Counted from the stretch's first letter, positions 22,441-33,594 are shown. The stretch: 64,000 nt of DNA from Hippopus hippopus (GCA_946811185.2 OX328109.1:45281412-45345411), one strand, 5' to 3'. Numbers and translations: made by a program. The notes: generated by a model not told the origin, from the letters alone.

Positions 22441-22827
22441 CATTTTGAGCAAATAGAGGATAATGTTGGCACCAATAAAACAACATGCAAGTGCTTGAGA
22501 AGAATACAAATCTTGTTCATGCAACAAAAACCTATTACTTTACGAATGCGACTTCTCCTGCCCTGCAATCGACTACAATTTGAAAACATTGAGGGGAAAA
22601 ACCGATTGTTTGTGGCAATCAATTGCTTCTTGTCCCACAATATTTTCTATTTCATGTATAACACATATTTTTCTTTCGTTTAAATTTATCTGCTCAAATT
22701 GAGTCGGTCATTATTCTAAGTTTGAATCTAATACTACCTGTAAAATATTTTACACTGTGTACTTAACTCGACAATTTATGAAAACACTTATGCAGAAGTG
22801 TGAGCATGCGCAGTTCAGATTATTTAT

Positions 22828-24579
22828 CTACCAATCATCCAGTAGGAAATCCTTCATGGTTGGAACTTCCTGCATCACGTATTCGTCCTTACACAACTGT
22901 TTGTATTCCTTTAAATACAACTCGGAACTCTCCCTCATCAACACAAGACAGTCGATAATTTTTGTAAAACGCTGCCTTGCAGATTTCTTGCATGTTTTTT
23001 CAAACTGTTTTCTCAGCATATCCGCCAGGGAAAGCTGAATTTTTTCTACTAAACTATGATTTTCAAGGTTACACCGATCCGTGAAAACTAGTGTCAGCGC
23101 TATCAGTAAAGCCTTTTCCGCCTTCGTTAAAAAGAGTTTCTGCCACCGGAAGTACATGTTACACACAAATGACACCAGTTTTCGCGAGAAGATTTTATCA
23201 GACACTTCCTCGGCGTGATATCCCTTTCCGCTCCGTGTTAAGAGAATTTTATAATCATGGTTATATCCTTCATGCATAAGAATTAAGAAAAAGTCACAAC
23301 GAGAAGCCTTCAAAAGGTTTGTCTGATCTTTATATGACAGCGCGCTAAAATCTGGTACTAGCTTAGCAAAGTTACAGTATCTTTCAACAACGCGTTTTGC
23401 TTCACGAACATAATCTTTTAGAGCCTCTAATCTCCCATCCACGTCAATTCCGTATTGTTTTAACAGTTTATAATACTCATCTCTTGGAATCGACTTCATT
23501 TCGCCATAAACTTCTGTTTTACGTTTGTAACGTTCATGATGTTGTTTTAATGTTTTCGTAACGTCTTCCAGTGTTGTAATATTCGGACCATAAGGTTTGA
23601 TATCGTCCATTGCACTCACTAAACTGTCAACAAGCCTCTCAAATGCTTCTTCATCCAACGATTTTTTACGAGTATTTGTTAATTTGTGATTGGTGTTTTT
23701 CGTGTTCGTCATTTCTCTCTCTTCTTTTAAAGAGTCACTCTCTGTTTTGCCTTCGTACTTATTCACCTTCTTTATGGTTTCCGTTCTTCTCAGTAAAGTA
23801 TACCTACCAAGTTTGGATTTGTCTTTTGACATACCAAGCTCCAGACACTTTCTTAGCCGGCAACCAGAACAGTTTTCACGATTACGGTTCACAATAGGAC
23901 AGTTACCCGATCTGGAACATTTGTATTCTTCATTCCGAGTTAGATATCGTCTAAAGAACCCTTTACAAGCCTCACAACTGTTGACACCATAGTGTAATCC
24001 GGATGCACGGCCACCACAGATGGAGCAAGGTGGAAATCGTAATGTCTTATCTACAGGCTGGCAATTACTACTTTCCAGTTGAACATGACCATGATGGCGC
24101 GGTTTTGAGCGAGTTGTTGAGCTTGTGACTTGTTGTCTCGATTTAGTTGTAGAAGAAATAGTTTTAGACTGTAAAAGTTTACCCAAAGATGAGTAGTTAT
24201 GTGTTGTTTCAGTGACTGAGGCTGCAGAGCGCCCACGTGACCTGGATGAAGAACTGTTAGGATGAAGTTCCTCTAGCTGTATCTCAGCGCCAATACAGGG
24301 AACAGGAACTGCCTCTACACTGTTTTCGATCGGCAGCTGACTGGTTATTTCCAACAAGTCACCATCGTCAAGTGAAGGCGGGGACAATGGCATACTCAAA
24401 ACCATGTTGATCATTTCGGGGTTTTGGTCGACCGAAAGCGAGGCAAAGTCCATGAAATCGAGCCCAGCAAACATGCTGTCCTGTTCAGTATCGAATGTTG
24501 CATATGTATAACTGTTGGAAAAGGGTTCTTCGTTTAACGTGATCCCGTCATCATCTAAAAAGGTGCTGATTTGCTCCAT
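22828..24579 (-). CDS. Nuclear hormone receptor, single coding exon (583 aa)
   Basis: A paralogue of the receptor at 8831 with the same architecture. The acidic N-terminal region (1-184) has serine-rich stretches. The C4 zinc-finger domain starts at Cys185 (CSICGGRASGLHYG, recognition helix CEACKGFFRRYLTR, then CSGCRLRKCLELGM). The C-terminal extension KSKLGRYTLLRRTETIKKV is nearly the same as in the other gene. The ligand-binding domain has the signature FAKLVPDFSALSYKDQ then TNLLKASRCDFF, and the C-terminal AF-2-like helix is MKDFLLDD. No intron interrupts the frame. On -, the leader before the ATG contains CCTAACCCTGAAG and CTAGGACAG, possible 3' splice sites for a non-coding first exon. 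The two receptors are convergent, 12.3 kb apart. The A/B regions are unalike while the DNA-binding domains are close, so target sites may overlap. The exact subfamily is not resolved. Confidence 0.93.
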   Translation of the reverse strand: MEQISTFLDDDGITLNEEPFSNSYTYATFDTEQDSMFAGLDFMDFASLSVDQNPEMINMVLSMPLSPPSLDDGDLLEITSQLPIENSVEAVPVPCIGAEIQLEELHPNSSSSRSRGRSAASVTETTHNYSSLGKLLQSKTISSTTKSRQQVTSSTTRSKPRHHGHVQLESSNCQPVDKTLRFPPCSICGGRASGLHYGVNSCEACKGFFRRYLTRNEEYKCSRSGNCPIVNRNRENCSGCRLRKCLELGMSKDKSKLGRYTLLRRTETIKKVNKYEGKTESDSLKEEREMTNTKNTNHKLTNTRKKSLDEEAFERLVDSLVSAMDDIKPYGPNITTLEDVTKTLKQHHERYKRKTEVYGEMKSIPRDEYYKLLKQYGIDVDGRLEALKDYVREAKRVVERYCNFAKLVPDFSALSYKDQTNLLKASRCDFFLILMHEGYNHDYKILLTRSGKGYHAEEVSDKIFSRKLVSFVCNMYFRWQKLFLTKAEKALLIALTLVFTDRCNLENHSLVEKIQLSLADMLRKQFEKTCKKSARQRFTKIIDCLVLMRESSELYLKEYKQLCKDEYVMQEVPTMKDFLLDDW

Positions 24580-24854
24580 ATTTGTTTGTGTGGAGATAAT
24601 GTCTGTCCTAGCTTCAGGGTTAGGATTTTAATGATTGTAGATAAACGTGTAGTCGATCGTATATGGTCGTGGAAACGTTGTTAAATTCTGAAATTGGATG
24701 AAATAAATACGAGACATAAATAGAGAAATAAATCAATTAAAATTCACATTTAAGCATAATGAAAATGCCATTTTCAGTCATTAAGTCAATGTACCATTTT
24801 GATTAGAGTAGAACATGTACATAGCAATGCGCAGTCTAATGTCCTATACCATCT

Positions 24855-25010
24855 TTAACCCTGTACCGCACAATCCCGACTGTTAAGGAGCCCTTGAAAA
24901 CATTGCCAGAAAAATAGGAAGTGCTGATAACCAGCATTTCTACCTTTCCCACAATGTTTTCTACCATTCCCAAAACAAATTTAAATTTTTAAGGTACCTG
25001 AGGTAAAGCG
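24855..25010. repeat. Family B MITE (shortened)
   Basis: TTTAACCCTGTACCGCACAA left end and hairpin AGTGCTGATAACCAGCATT; the right end has eroded. Confidence 0.65.
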
Positions 25011-25169
25011 TTGAAATACTTTTTTTTGCGGGATTGTCATACCAAAAAAGCCTTGAATTTGCATTTTTAAATCTTTTTTTTTGCAGAGTCATGAGATCTA
25101 CATTTTATAGCATTGACTTTTCTTTTTAAATCCGGTTTGTCTATGTCTCTATGTTATAATGGGGAAATT

Positions 25170-25265
25170 TTCTCAGGCTTCAATTGCTTTTGCGGACGGT
25201 GTAGATCTAGATCAGACTGCACAGAACGTGCAGTCTGAACTTGGATCCGTACCATCCTCTAAGTT
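25170..25265. repeat. Family A fragment
   Basis: TTTTGCGGACGGTGTAGATC, hairpin AGATCAGACTGCACAGAACG and second arm ending ACCATCC. Confidence 0.6.
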
Positions 25266-25669
25266 TTACATATTCTGACCAAAACAACCTTGAAACTGTA
25301 GTAATTCGGCTTTTTTCCCGAAATTAAATGGATCATTTTATTAATTCGGCTCTCTTATGGCTAATTTCCCTAAACTAACCATACATCTAGACTGTGTTTA
25401 TGCTTTGGAGAAAATACCTACTGTATTCCTAATTGTGAAGACCTGGATCAGACACCACGTTATGCGATCAAGAAATTGTACAAAATATTCTGAACAGCAT
25501 GTAGATCAGCCAGCCATACACGTTACTCAGACTGCTAGCTTACACAGATTTTATTCATTCCGATGTTGTCGTGGAACTTCGTGAGCATTTGCTGATAAGT
25601 TCACCCTGGGACAGACTATTTGTGACCTTGTATAAAATAAAACAACACAATTCATCTCTTGCTGACAAT

Positions 25670-25895
25670 TTAACAATTTAACGACAAACGTTTAGATTTG
25701 TCTAAATTGAAAGCATTTGCATACAACAAAATAAAGGTAGCTCAAATGGCGGACTTTTTCTTTAATGGAGTGGAAAACATCTTGGGAAAAGGAGAAAATG
25801 CTGGTCACCAGCATTTTCTCCTTTTCCCAAAATGTTTTCAAAAGCCTTCTCCAACAGGGCCGTTAAAACTCGGGACAGTGTGGAAAAATGCTAAA
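25670..25895. repeat. Family B hairpin MITE
   Basis: Inverse orientation: TGTCTAAATTGAAAGCATTT at the left, hairpin GGAGAAAATGCTGGTCACCA, GGGACAGTGTGG at the right. Confidence 0.75.
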
Positions 25896-25947
25896 AAGAA
25901 AATCCTCTTTCTTCCTTTTTTTTTTTCGTTCGTTCGTTCGTTTTGTC

Positions 25948-26080
25948 GAGTGCGGTAGCTCAGTCGCTAAAATGCAACGGTCGTATTCCAGAGGAATTGA
26001 GTTTGCTTCCCAGCTTAGCCATACTCTTTTCGAGGGGTGATGGTAGTGCTTACGACAGGATTCATTTCTGTCTCACGCTG
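25948..26080 (+). repeat. tRNA-derived SINE, 3' truncated
   Basis: GTGCGGTAGCTCAGTCGCTA (box A) and body TGATGGTAGTGCTTACGACA. It abuts a second SINE in inverse orientation. Confidence 0.65.
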
Positions 26081-26084
26081 ATAA

Positions 26085-26320
26085 AATTAATAGTGCTTTA
26101 AGCCGCTTTCGACATTATTTCAGACAAATCACGGCAACAACTACCTTATTCGTGTATGTCCTATAGGTTTCACCAGATCTACATCCAGCCCAGAGCTCTA
26201 AAGAGTCATGCCTAAAGACAATACCATGAAAAGCCCAGTGTTTCGAGTGAGGATCGAAACCAGGGCCTAAAGGATAAGTAAGTTAATTCTACATCTTACC
26301 ACTGAGCCACACAGGACTTC
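26085..26320 (-). repeat. tRNA-derived SINE, second type
   Basis: On -, TGTGTGGCTCAGTGGTAAG (box A) and a GGTTTCGATCCTC box B match; the tail at the left reads TTTAAGCCGCTTTCGAC. Confidence 0.65.
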
Positions 26321-26414
26321 ATTTTCCTGCCTCACAGCTGAACATTTTTTTTTTTCACTTTACATATACGACAACAAACACTTGCTCCTTATCTCACATT
26401 GTTTTTCTTTCAAA

Positions 26415-26635
26415 ATCGGTAAACTCTTACAGCGCAAAAAGGGCCGATATAAATTCGACCTCTTCCAACCGGTGAAAATACAATCTTAAGAGACGCAAAA
26501 AGATGTTATCTAATATGCTTAACTAAACAGTATAGATCCAAGATCAGACTGCACGTTCTATACAGTCTGATCTTGATCTAGGCCGTCCGCAGAAGCCTAT
26601 GCTTTCGCTGATATCACTGGCAGAGTTTTAACACA
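26415..26635. repeat. Family A2 hairpin element
   Basis: AAATTCGACCTCTTCCAACC arm, CTAAACAGTATAGATCC, hairpin AAGATCAGACTGCACGTTC, then GGCCGTCCGC. Confidence 0.65.
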
Positions 26636-27245
26636 CTAAATACGTAATAGACAAACTGTGATTAGTACCCTTTTTCACTTTATGCTGAAAAGAGATACTC
26701 GACATCGAGGTTTATTTTTACATGTGTGTAAACTGTTTTGTATGGTATATATTTCAGGTCGTTGACACTGTCCATGCTATATAACATACGTTTTTATACT
26801 ACGCTAAATGTCAAAGCAAAAATTTGCGGGACGGTAACAACATGTTGTTTGCCAGGATTTTGGTTGGTATTATTTTCGGTTTTTTTGTAACCGGAAGTAC
26901 GACACGCACTTCCGTTAAATAACTGTACCAGTGCTATGAATAGAAGATCTTAAGCTTCTGCGGCGTTTGCGGGCTTCAAAGACTACTAATTTTCATGCGA
27001 GAGAAGATTTTCTACAGAGCTACTGCCTAGGAACACTGTGTTGTTGCCCATTGCCATAAGCACGAGCTTAAGGGTGTCCAGATAAGGTGTGAACACGAGT
27101 CTAGAGGTGTGCACAAGCCTCAAAGATTGTCTACCATCTGGTAAACCAAATCATATGTCGAGAAAGTCTTTAAATTTAAAACGTCTTCAGAGGCAATACA
27201 TTTGATTATCAAATTTAAAAGCAAACTCCCAAAAAGGTAAAACTG
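26636..27245. other. Gene-free stretch
   Basis: No ORF. Two ETS-like ACTTCCG/CGGAAGT sites about 20 bp apart at 26893-26918 are the only notable motif. Confidence 0.4.
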
Positions 27246-28038
27246 GAAACAAGAGGGTCCTAATGAACCTAGATCGCTAGCAATATCCTACGTTTTATTC
27301 CTAGTAATGTCAGCCATCTTTTTCAGCAGAGCAGGACGGTTTCAACGGTTTTGGTAAAAAAAAGATACAGGAGAAATTTGTAAATTAATTAAAAAATGTC
27401 AAAATGTATTACTCTTTTCAAGAGGAGAATTTGTTTACTTGTTTACAACTGATTAAGTTGAAGAGATCCTGGCTGTTAGGATGAAAAACACTTGAATGTC
27501 AGTGACCTACTTTTTGACCCAACATGCCCCGATTTTGAACGTCGTACTTGTCATCAGGACAAACATTCTGACCAATTTTCATGAGTATCAGAATGAAAAT
27601 GTGGGCTCTAGCGTGCAAACAAGGTTTTTCAAAGATTTGTCCAGGTGATCTACTTTTTGACCCAATTTTTGAGTGATCTAAGATATCACCAGGACAAACA
27701 TTCTGATATATTTTCAAGAGTATTAGACTGAAAACGTGGCCTTTAGAGTGCACGGAAAGCGTTTCTAGGATTTGTCCAAGTGAACTTCTTTTTCAAGAGA
27801 TGACCAAATTTAGAACTCGTACTAGATATGAACAAGACAAACATTCTGACCACTTTGAATTAGCATCAGACCAAAAACGTGGCTTCTAAAGTGCACACAA
27901 TGATTCTCTAAAATTTGTTGAAACGACCTACTTTTTCACCTGACGTGACCCAATTTGGAATTTGTGTAAGATATCATCAAGACATACAATGTGACTATCT
28001 CTTATGACTATCACACTGAAATGTAAAGTTTACAGTGT

Positions 28039-28121
<83 letters not shown>

Positions 28122-28864
28122 TTCACAGATTTGTCCAAGTGACCTACTTTTTGAACAGATATGACCCAATTTCAAAAATGTCCGAGAAGTCATCAAACCA
28201 AAAATTCTGACCAACTTTCATGAGATTTAGGCTGAAATTGTGGCCTCTAGAGAGCACACGAGGTTTTTTCTAAAATTTCCCGTTGACCTACTTTTTGACT
28301 CGATGTGACTTAATTTAAAACTTGTCTAATATTACAAAGGCAAATATCTTGACAAATTTTTCTGTGTATCTGACAGAAAATATGGCCTCTAGAGTGCACA
28401 TAATGTGTGTGTGGTTTTTTTTTTCCTAGCATTTAACCAGTGGCCTTCTTTTTGACCAAATATTTGTATAACCTGATTTCAAACTTGTCAGAGATATTAT
28501 CAAGATACACATTCTTACCAATTTTCAAAAGTATCCGACTAAAAAAACATGGCCTGTAGTGTTTTTCTAAGATTTGTCCCCATGACGTACTTTTGACTTG
28601 GTATGATCGAATTTCGAGTTTGTTTGAGATATCACCAAGACAAATATCCTGACTAATATTCATGAGTTTAAGACTGAGATGTGGCCTGTATAATGTACTC
28701 AAGGTTTTGCTGTGATTTGTCCCCTTGACCTACTTTTTGACCTGACATGACCCAATTTTGAACCTATTTGAGTTATCATCAAATATTATGACTTATTTTC
28801 ATGAGTATCTGACTGAAAATTTAGCCTTTAAAGTGCACACAAGGATTCTCTAAGATTTGACCAC
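27246..28864 (-). mobile_element. Family H element, copy 2, with internal tandem repeats
   Basis: The 3' end lies at the left (GAAACAAGAGGGTCC..., a decayed form of the terminal hairpin). The body is about eleven diverged units of roughly 120 bp, each with GACCTACTTTTTGA, GACAAACATTCTGACC and TGGCCTCTAGAGTGCAC. The same unit occurs inverted in the copy at 36787. The 5' end is lost at a family A fragment. There is no protein-coding frame: short frames follow the repeat period only. Confidence 0.65.
28042..28122. repeat. (AC)n(AT)n(T)n microsatellite
   Basis: About 20 AC units, about 11 AT units and 18 T, inside one unit of the family H array. Confidence 0.95.
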
Positions 28865-28865
28865 A

Positions 28866-28912
28866 TGACACACAGAACGTCTGACCTTGGATCTACACTG
28901 TCCGAAAAGGAA
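28866..28912. repeat. Family A fragment
   Basis: Half a hairpin: CAGAACGTCTGACCTTGG then ATCTACACTGTCCG. Confidence 0.5.
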
Positions 28913-29299
28913 ACTCCCCCCCCCCCCCAAAAAAAAGGGAAAAACTTTTGAGAAATTGTTTAGCTCTGGCCGCCATCAGTGGAGCAAAAGTGATCGAGTG
29001 ATTTTGAAAAGATACACTGGGTGCTAATCATTGAGGGTTACATTGGAATGTTGAGCGCTGAAAATAAAAGCTTATGATATTTCAATTCGATACAAGAAAA
29101 TCTAATATTTTCCCCATATGACATATATAAATCAGTTGTCAAAATTTTGTGTAACTATGAAAACGTCAAGGGTCAAGGACGTGCAGCCTGATTTTGGTTT
29201 GCATTCTCCGCCTCAGATCTCAAAGGTTGCGCTTCCTAGCATAGAACTATAGATACTATATATGTCCATTCAACTTATCAGGCTACCACAGAAGTAACA
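28913..29299. other. Gene-free stretch
   Basis: C-run and A-run at 28918-28940. A family A-like scrap (ACGTGCAGCCTGATTTTGG) near 29180. No gene. Confidence 0.4.
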
Positions 29300-29515
29300 T
29301 TAACTCTTTCATCGCCAAATAAATAAATTCGACCTTTTTCGACGGCTCTAAATACAATTCATTGAAACTTAAAAAGATTTTGATAGTATAGGCTTGACTA
29401 AACAAGCGGACGGTATAGATCAAAGGTCAGACTGCACGTTCTGTGCAGTCTGATCTTTATCTATGCCGTCCGCAAAAGTCACTGTTTTCACCTATGGCAC
29501 CGAAATAGTTATACC
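29300..29515. repeat. Family A2 hairpin element (complete)
   Basis: Left end TTAACTCTTTCATCGCC, then AATTCGACCTTTTTCGACGG, GGCTTGACTAAACAAGCGGA, hairpin AGGTCAGACTGCACGTTCT, right end GCCGTCCGCAAAAG. This is the clearest copy of the A2 subfamily. Confidence 0.75.
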
Positions 29516-29841
29516 ATGGTCCTGTTCACTGAGCAGAACACCTTCAATACCTCCTTTATCTGAAGCCTCAAATAACTCTGTTTATCTGCAGCCCTGATAG
29601 GGAGATACGTTCGAGGTTTACATCTACGTGAGTTTGCATTGATGTGAACATTGTTCTAGATATTGTCCAACGTTCTCAAGGACAAAACTCAGTCTTAATC
29701 AGCTGTTAAGAAAACATGTATATTAACTCATAGTCTCACAAAGACAACCTGTCTTGTTGCGGTAAAAAGAGAACCACTTGTAACGAACAAGTCTTTCCTA
29801 ATGCAACAATGCTTTCTTTGCGTTCATATACGTATGCTCTA

Positions 29842-30030
29842 TAAGGGTTTCGCGTTGTTTTCAACAATAATTCAGTTTTACCACAGGGATAGCTGACCAA
29901 TTCGTACTTAATGGGTTTCTACAGTGTACATACTTTGGCTTTGCAGCGCCTAGTCCAAGAATACTCCCACGTGACCAGTGCCAATCGAACCCAGAACCTC
30001 TGGAATATATATCCTACGGTCCGTAGTCAG
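29842..30030 (-). repeat. tRNA-derived SINE, degenerate
   Basis: On -, GGTTCTGGGTTCGATTGG (box B) in the head and TTGAAAACAACGCGAAACC in the tail; box A is lost. Confidence 0.55.
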
Positions 30031-30088
30031 TAGATGAGAAAACTATTCAAATGAAGCATAATGAAATACATTAAAACACCATAGATTT

Positions 30089-30353
30089 GAGCCGTGCTCT
30101 GTGAAAAGGGGGCTTAATGCATCTGCGAAAAGTATCGACCCAGGCCAGCCTGCGCAGTCCGCGCAGGCTGACCTGGGCCGAAACTTTTCGCTATTGGTCA
30201 ATTTTCTGTTTTTCAAAGGACCAATGTACCTCATGACTGAGTCGGTTATTGAAAAAAGTGGCTCCTTTGAATCCATAATTACGTGATGATTTGGGCTGGT
30301 GTCATGTATAACGGAGATATATTAAGCCCCTTTTTGCCAGAGCATGGCTCATT
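30089..30353. repeat. Family C hairpin element (complete)
   Basis: TTTGAGCCGTGCTCTGTGAA to CAGAGCATGGCTCA; hairpin in the left third. Confidence 0.85.
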
Positions 30354-30376
30354 TATATTAGGTACAGACAGTTACT

Positions 30377-30485
30377 CTAACCTTTATCCAAACAACCCTC
30401 AAGGATGTTTTAACGACCTTCAGGAAAGAGGCTTTTGAAAGCATTGTTAGAATAGGAATAAAACGCAGGTAACCAACATTGTCCG
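30377..30485. repeat. Family B, left half
   Basis: AACCTTTATCCAAACAACCC to CGCAGGTAACCAACATTGTC. It is joined directly to a family H unit (ACAAACATTCTGACAAATT), so one has broken the other. Confidence 0.55.
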
Positions 30486-30595
30486 AGATATTATCAAGAC
30501 AAACATTCTGACAAATTTTCATGAGTATCCGACTTAAAATGTAACCTCTAGAGTGCACACAAGATAAAGATTAATGTGTCGTCTGTGATTCTTTT

Positions 30596-30808
30596 AGCCC
30601 TTTCAATGCCACAGGCGAAAACAGGGACTTTTGCGGACGTTATAGATCAAGATCAGACTGCACAAAACGTGCAGTCTGATCTTTGATCTATATCGTCCCC
30701 TTGTTTAATTGAGCCTATACGATAAAAAGAAACTTCCTGAGTATCAGTAGATTGCATTTAGAGCCGTTGAAAGACGTCGAGTACATTTATGTAGCGCCGA
30801 ACGAGTTA
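30596..30808. repeat. Family A2 hairpin element
   Basis: GCCCTTTCAATGCCACAGGC, hairpin AGATCAGACTGCACAAAACG, ATATCGTCCCCTTGTTTAAT, and GAACGAGTTAAA at the right. Confidence 0.65.
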
Positions 30809-31186
30809 AATATGAACAAGTTTAAAATTTTGCTGTTTTGTGAAGAGTTAAAACAATATAAAACGATCCCTATCAGGCGATAAGTAGCAATCATAGCATA
30901 ATGCTAAATTTAGAAAGCAATATAATATATGCATGCCCAAATCAAATGATTTAGCCACTCGCAAAATGTTTTCCTTTAAATTTAGAAAATTAGCATTAGA
31001 GTGTAATTTAAAACCATTGGCGAATACGGTCAGCTTTAAAAGATAGTTTCGAACGAATATATATCGACCGAATATTCACGTTTAAAAAAAAAACAGAACA
31101 GACGTCCTACTTTCCGTTATCTTTATTTTTGAGATTTCTTACCCTGTAAGTCACGTGATAATCGCTATCGGGTAGTATAGCATAAA
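30809..31186. other. Gene-free stretch
   Basis: AT-rich, nothing recognised. Confidence 0.4.
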
Positions 31187-31442
31187 TGAGCCATGCTCTT
31201 GCAAAAAAGGGGCTTAATGCATCCCCGTGATACATCACACCAAGCAAGTCATTACATAATTAGTGGTCTCTATAATCTATTTTGTCTGACAACTGAAAGA
31301 ATCATGAGGTAGAATGATCCTTGGAAATACAGAAAATTTACTAATAGCAAAAAGTTTCGACCAATGTCAGCCTCTGAAGGCTGACATGGGTTTATAGTTT
31401 TTGCAGGGGCTTTAAGCACCCTTTTCACAGAGCATAGCTCAA
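31187..31442. repeat. Family C hairpin element, hairpin shortened
   Basis: TGAGCCATGCTCTTGCAAAA to CACAGAGCATAGCTCA. The hairpin has collapsed to TGTCAGCCTCTGAAGGCTGA, losing about 20 bp of its tip, as a slippage deletion at a hairpin would leave. Confidence 0.75.
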
Positions 31443-31449
31443 TTATCTT

Positions 31450-31582
31450 TCTTACCCACCTAATATGGCCATCAGAAAAAGGAGAAAACGCTGCATACCA
31501 GTATTTTCTTCTTTTCCTACAATGTTTTCAACAGGCGTCTTCCTCACTGTCGTTAATGTCGGAATTGTATGGTAAAGTTTAA
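31450..31582. repeat. Family B MITE, left side short
   Basis: GGAGAAAACGCTGCATACCA hairpin and right end ATTGTATGGTAAAGTTTAA. Confidence 0.6.
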
Positions 31583-31682
31583 CTGCATCATCAACAACAT
31601 CATTAACAAGATCATCAACAGGCCTTATTATGATAATGTTCGTTGCTTAACACCGCTTTCAACGACGATATTGCTGACAATT

Positions 31683-31943
31683 GGCCTGCAACACGCGAAA
31701 AGGGGCATGCGGACATTTGCGTAAAGTGTCGTCTCGGATCAGCCTGCGCCGTCCGCGCAGGCTAATCCGAGACGACACTTTCCGTTTTCATGTAATTTTC
31801 TGTTTTGCACAAGTCTACTGTAACACAAAATCTGATGTAGTCGTAAAGTGCCGTCTCGGATTAGCCTGTGCAGACTGCGCAGGCTGATTCGAGACGACAC
31901 TTTACGCAAATGTCCAAATGCCCCTTTTCGCGTGTTGCAAGCC
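31683..31943. repeat. Family D double-hairpin element, copy 1
   Basis: 261 bp between GGCCTGCAACACGCGAAAAG and the inverse CTTTTCGCGTGTTGCAAGCC. Each half has its own hairpin (ATCAGCCTGCGCCGTCCGCG... and its counterpart), with an AT-rich spacer of about 55 bp between. No target duplication is preserved. Read-through frames on both strands reflect the inverted structure, not a gene. Confidence 0.85.
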
Positions 31944-31947
31944 ATTT

Positions 31948-32640
31948 AATAGCGCCAGCAAGTGCATAAATTTATTAACTTGTTCATTAAATACATGTGC
32001 TGGGTTCTACCAGTTTTTGCCTTGACCAAAGCATAACCACTACAAAAAACTCTCCTTTGTGAACAGCGGCGGTAGCATGGATTGAAGCCAGAAGCTTATG
32101 AATAAATATTCACCGAGAACGGGCACTGGTAGAAGACGGCGTTTTCAGTCGTTTTGCAGAAAAAATATTCTCTTTTTTGTTAAATATGAGCTTTGATTCG
32201 GTGCGTGCAATGATTTTAAAAACCTATTTAAGCTCCTTGTCCTGGCCTCTTAACAACGGGGGAACCTCATAATTGGTGATTAATAGTATTAACCACGATT
32301 GATAAATACTAGTAGTACTTGTAATAATGACACCTATGTGTTCATAAGTACTTTTGAATTTAGAGATCTTGTATTAGGAGAGATAAAAGTCAAAGGTTAA
32401 AGATGTAAATTTATCTTTACGACATTGAGACCCCGTTTCCGGCTTTGTTCCTACCTTTTGACATTGAGGTAGTACGCAGCCTAAAAATGGAAGTTGTGTT
32501 TGAGCTATGGTATGTGAAACCCGTAAAACTCCATTAAGAAAATGTAAACTCTAGTCACAATTTTCTGTGGAAATCTTTTCTAAACACACTTCCGATGACA
32601 AATAGTTTGTATATTTACTTTCTCACTCGGTCTATCGATT
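31948..32640. other. Gene-free stretch
   Basis: No recognised repeat. It would be the 5' flank if the frames at 32644 are real. Confidence 0.35.
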
Positions 32641-32643
32641 TCG

Positions 32644-33133
32644 TTGGCATTTTTCAGTGTAAGATTGCTTATCACAGTGGCTTTTGTTGCCGTTACTAAT
32701 CGATTTACATGGGCGCCGCCATCATTTGACTGGCAGTATTTCAAAAACCCACTTTATACGGACGAATTTAGATACAGTTACGGAATCAGCCGAGTTGTGA
32801 CGAGTGTGCCATGCAGTGACGGTTACAAATGCACTGTAGTCATGGCAATGCTGCTGCGGCCGAATATCAGCCACAGGTATTTTCAAGACAAAATTGTCCA
32901 CGTCGGGCGTCTGGGATAATCCGACAAGCTTCGTAAATAACTCTCGGCACATTCCGTACATAAATGTCATGACCACTTCTCTCGGCATATCCGATAACAA
33001 CCGCCTCATTGGCAAGGACCTGAGGTCTAAGCTAGCTGGGTGGTCCATCTCGGAATTTCACACTTATATAATTGAATTAAGAAATTACATGAGTACAGGC
33101 CCTGATTCTTCAAACAGGGGTCGGGCCTTATAG
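32644..33133 (+). CDS. Possible small secreted-protein gene, frame-broken (unrecognised)
   Basis: Two overlapping frames. The first begins TTGGCATTTTTC; the hydrophobic FFSVRLLITVAFVAV near the start looks like a signal peptide or anchor, followed by WAPPSFDWQYFKNPLY and a CSDGYKC pair; it ends near 32919. The second frame (to 33133) takes over at about 32885 and contains WSISEFHTYIIELRNYMSTG. A CAG|GTATTT junction lies at the overlap, so the switch could be a splice or a frameshift. AATAAA follows at 33246. No ATG suits the first frame well. I recognise no family, and this may be a pseudogene or chance. Confidence 0.25.
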
Positions 33134-33364
33134 AAGAAGGTTAAAAAAAAAAACTATGCTCTTCCAAAAACCGAAAGCTCCCGAGGTATTCAAAATGTTT
33201 GTTTAGTACTGCAATGTACTTTACCTCGATAATCTTTGACAAATCAAATAAAGTCATGTCTAGAAGTTTATCTCAGGTCACGCTGCAGAATAACAGACGA
33301 CACCAGAAGCTTTTGTGGACAGTGAAGATCAAGATCAGATTGTACAGGAGAATATAAGCGTTCC

Positions 33365-33578
33365 TTAACTCTTTCACTACTGAATAAATAAATCGCATTT
33401 TCTTAAAGGCTATAAAATACAATTCTGCTGCAAGATCAAGAGACATTTCGGTCATAATCTAGAAAACAGCAGTGGACAGTGTAGATCAGAGGTCAGACTA
33501 CATGTTCTGTGCAATCTGATCTTGACCGACACTGTCCGCAAAAGATCAGTTGGTTGCGCCAGGCAGCCTTAAGGTTAA
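33365..33578. repeat. Family A/A2 hybrid hairpin element (complete)
   Basis: TTAACTCTTTCACTACTG left end (A2 type) and CAGCCTTAAGGTTAA right end (A type), hairpin AGGTCAGACTACATGTTCT. An extra half copy (GACACCAGAAGCTTTTGTGG) precedes it at 33297. Confidence 0.7.
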
Positions 33579-33594
33579 TTCTACTGCTTGACTG

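Noticed and set aside
27246..28864. Protein-coding frames on - with repeated HARAHIF/ILMKIGQNVCPD-like peptides
   Set aside because: The frames follow a ~120-bp non-coding repeat unit and end at drifted units; the same repeat is non-coding in other copies.
31681..31945. Pair of similar 68-aa ORFs on opposite strands (and one at 62214-62420)
   Set aside because: They are the two arms of an inverted-repeat element read from either end.
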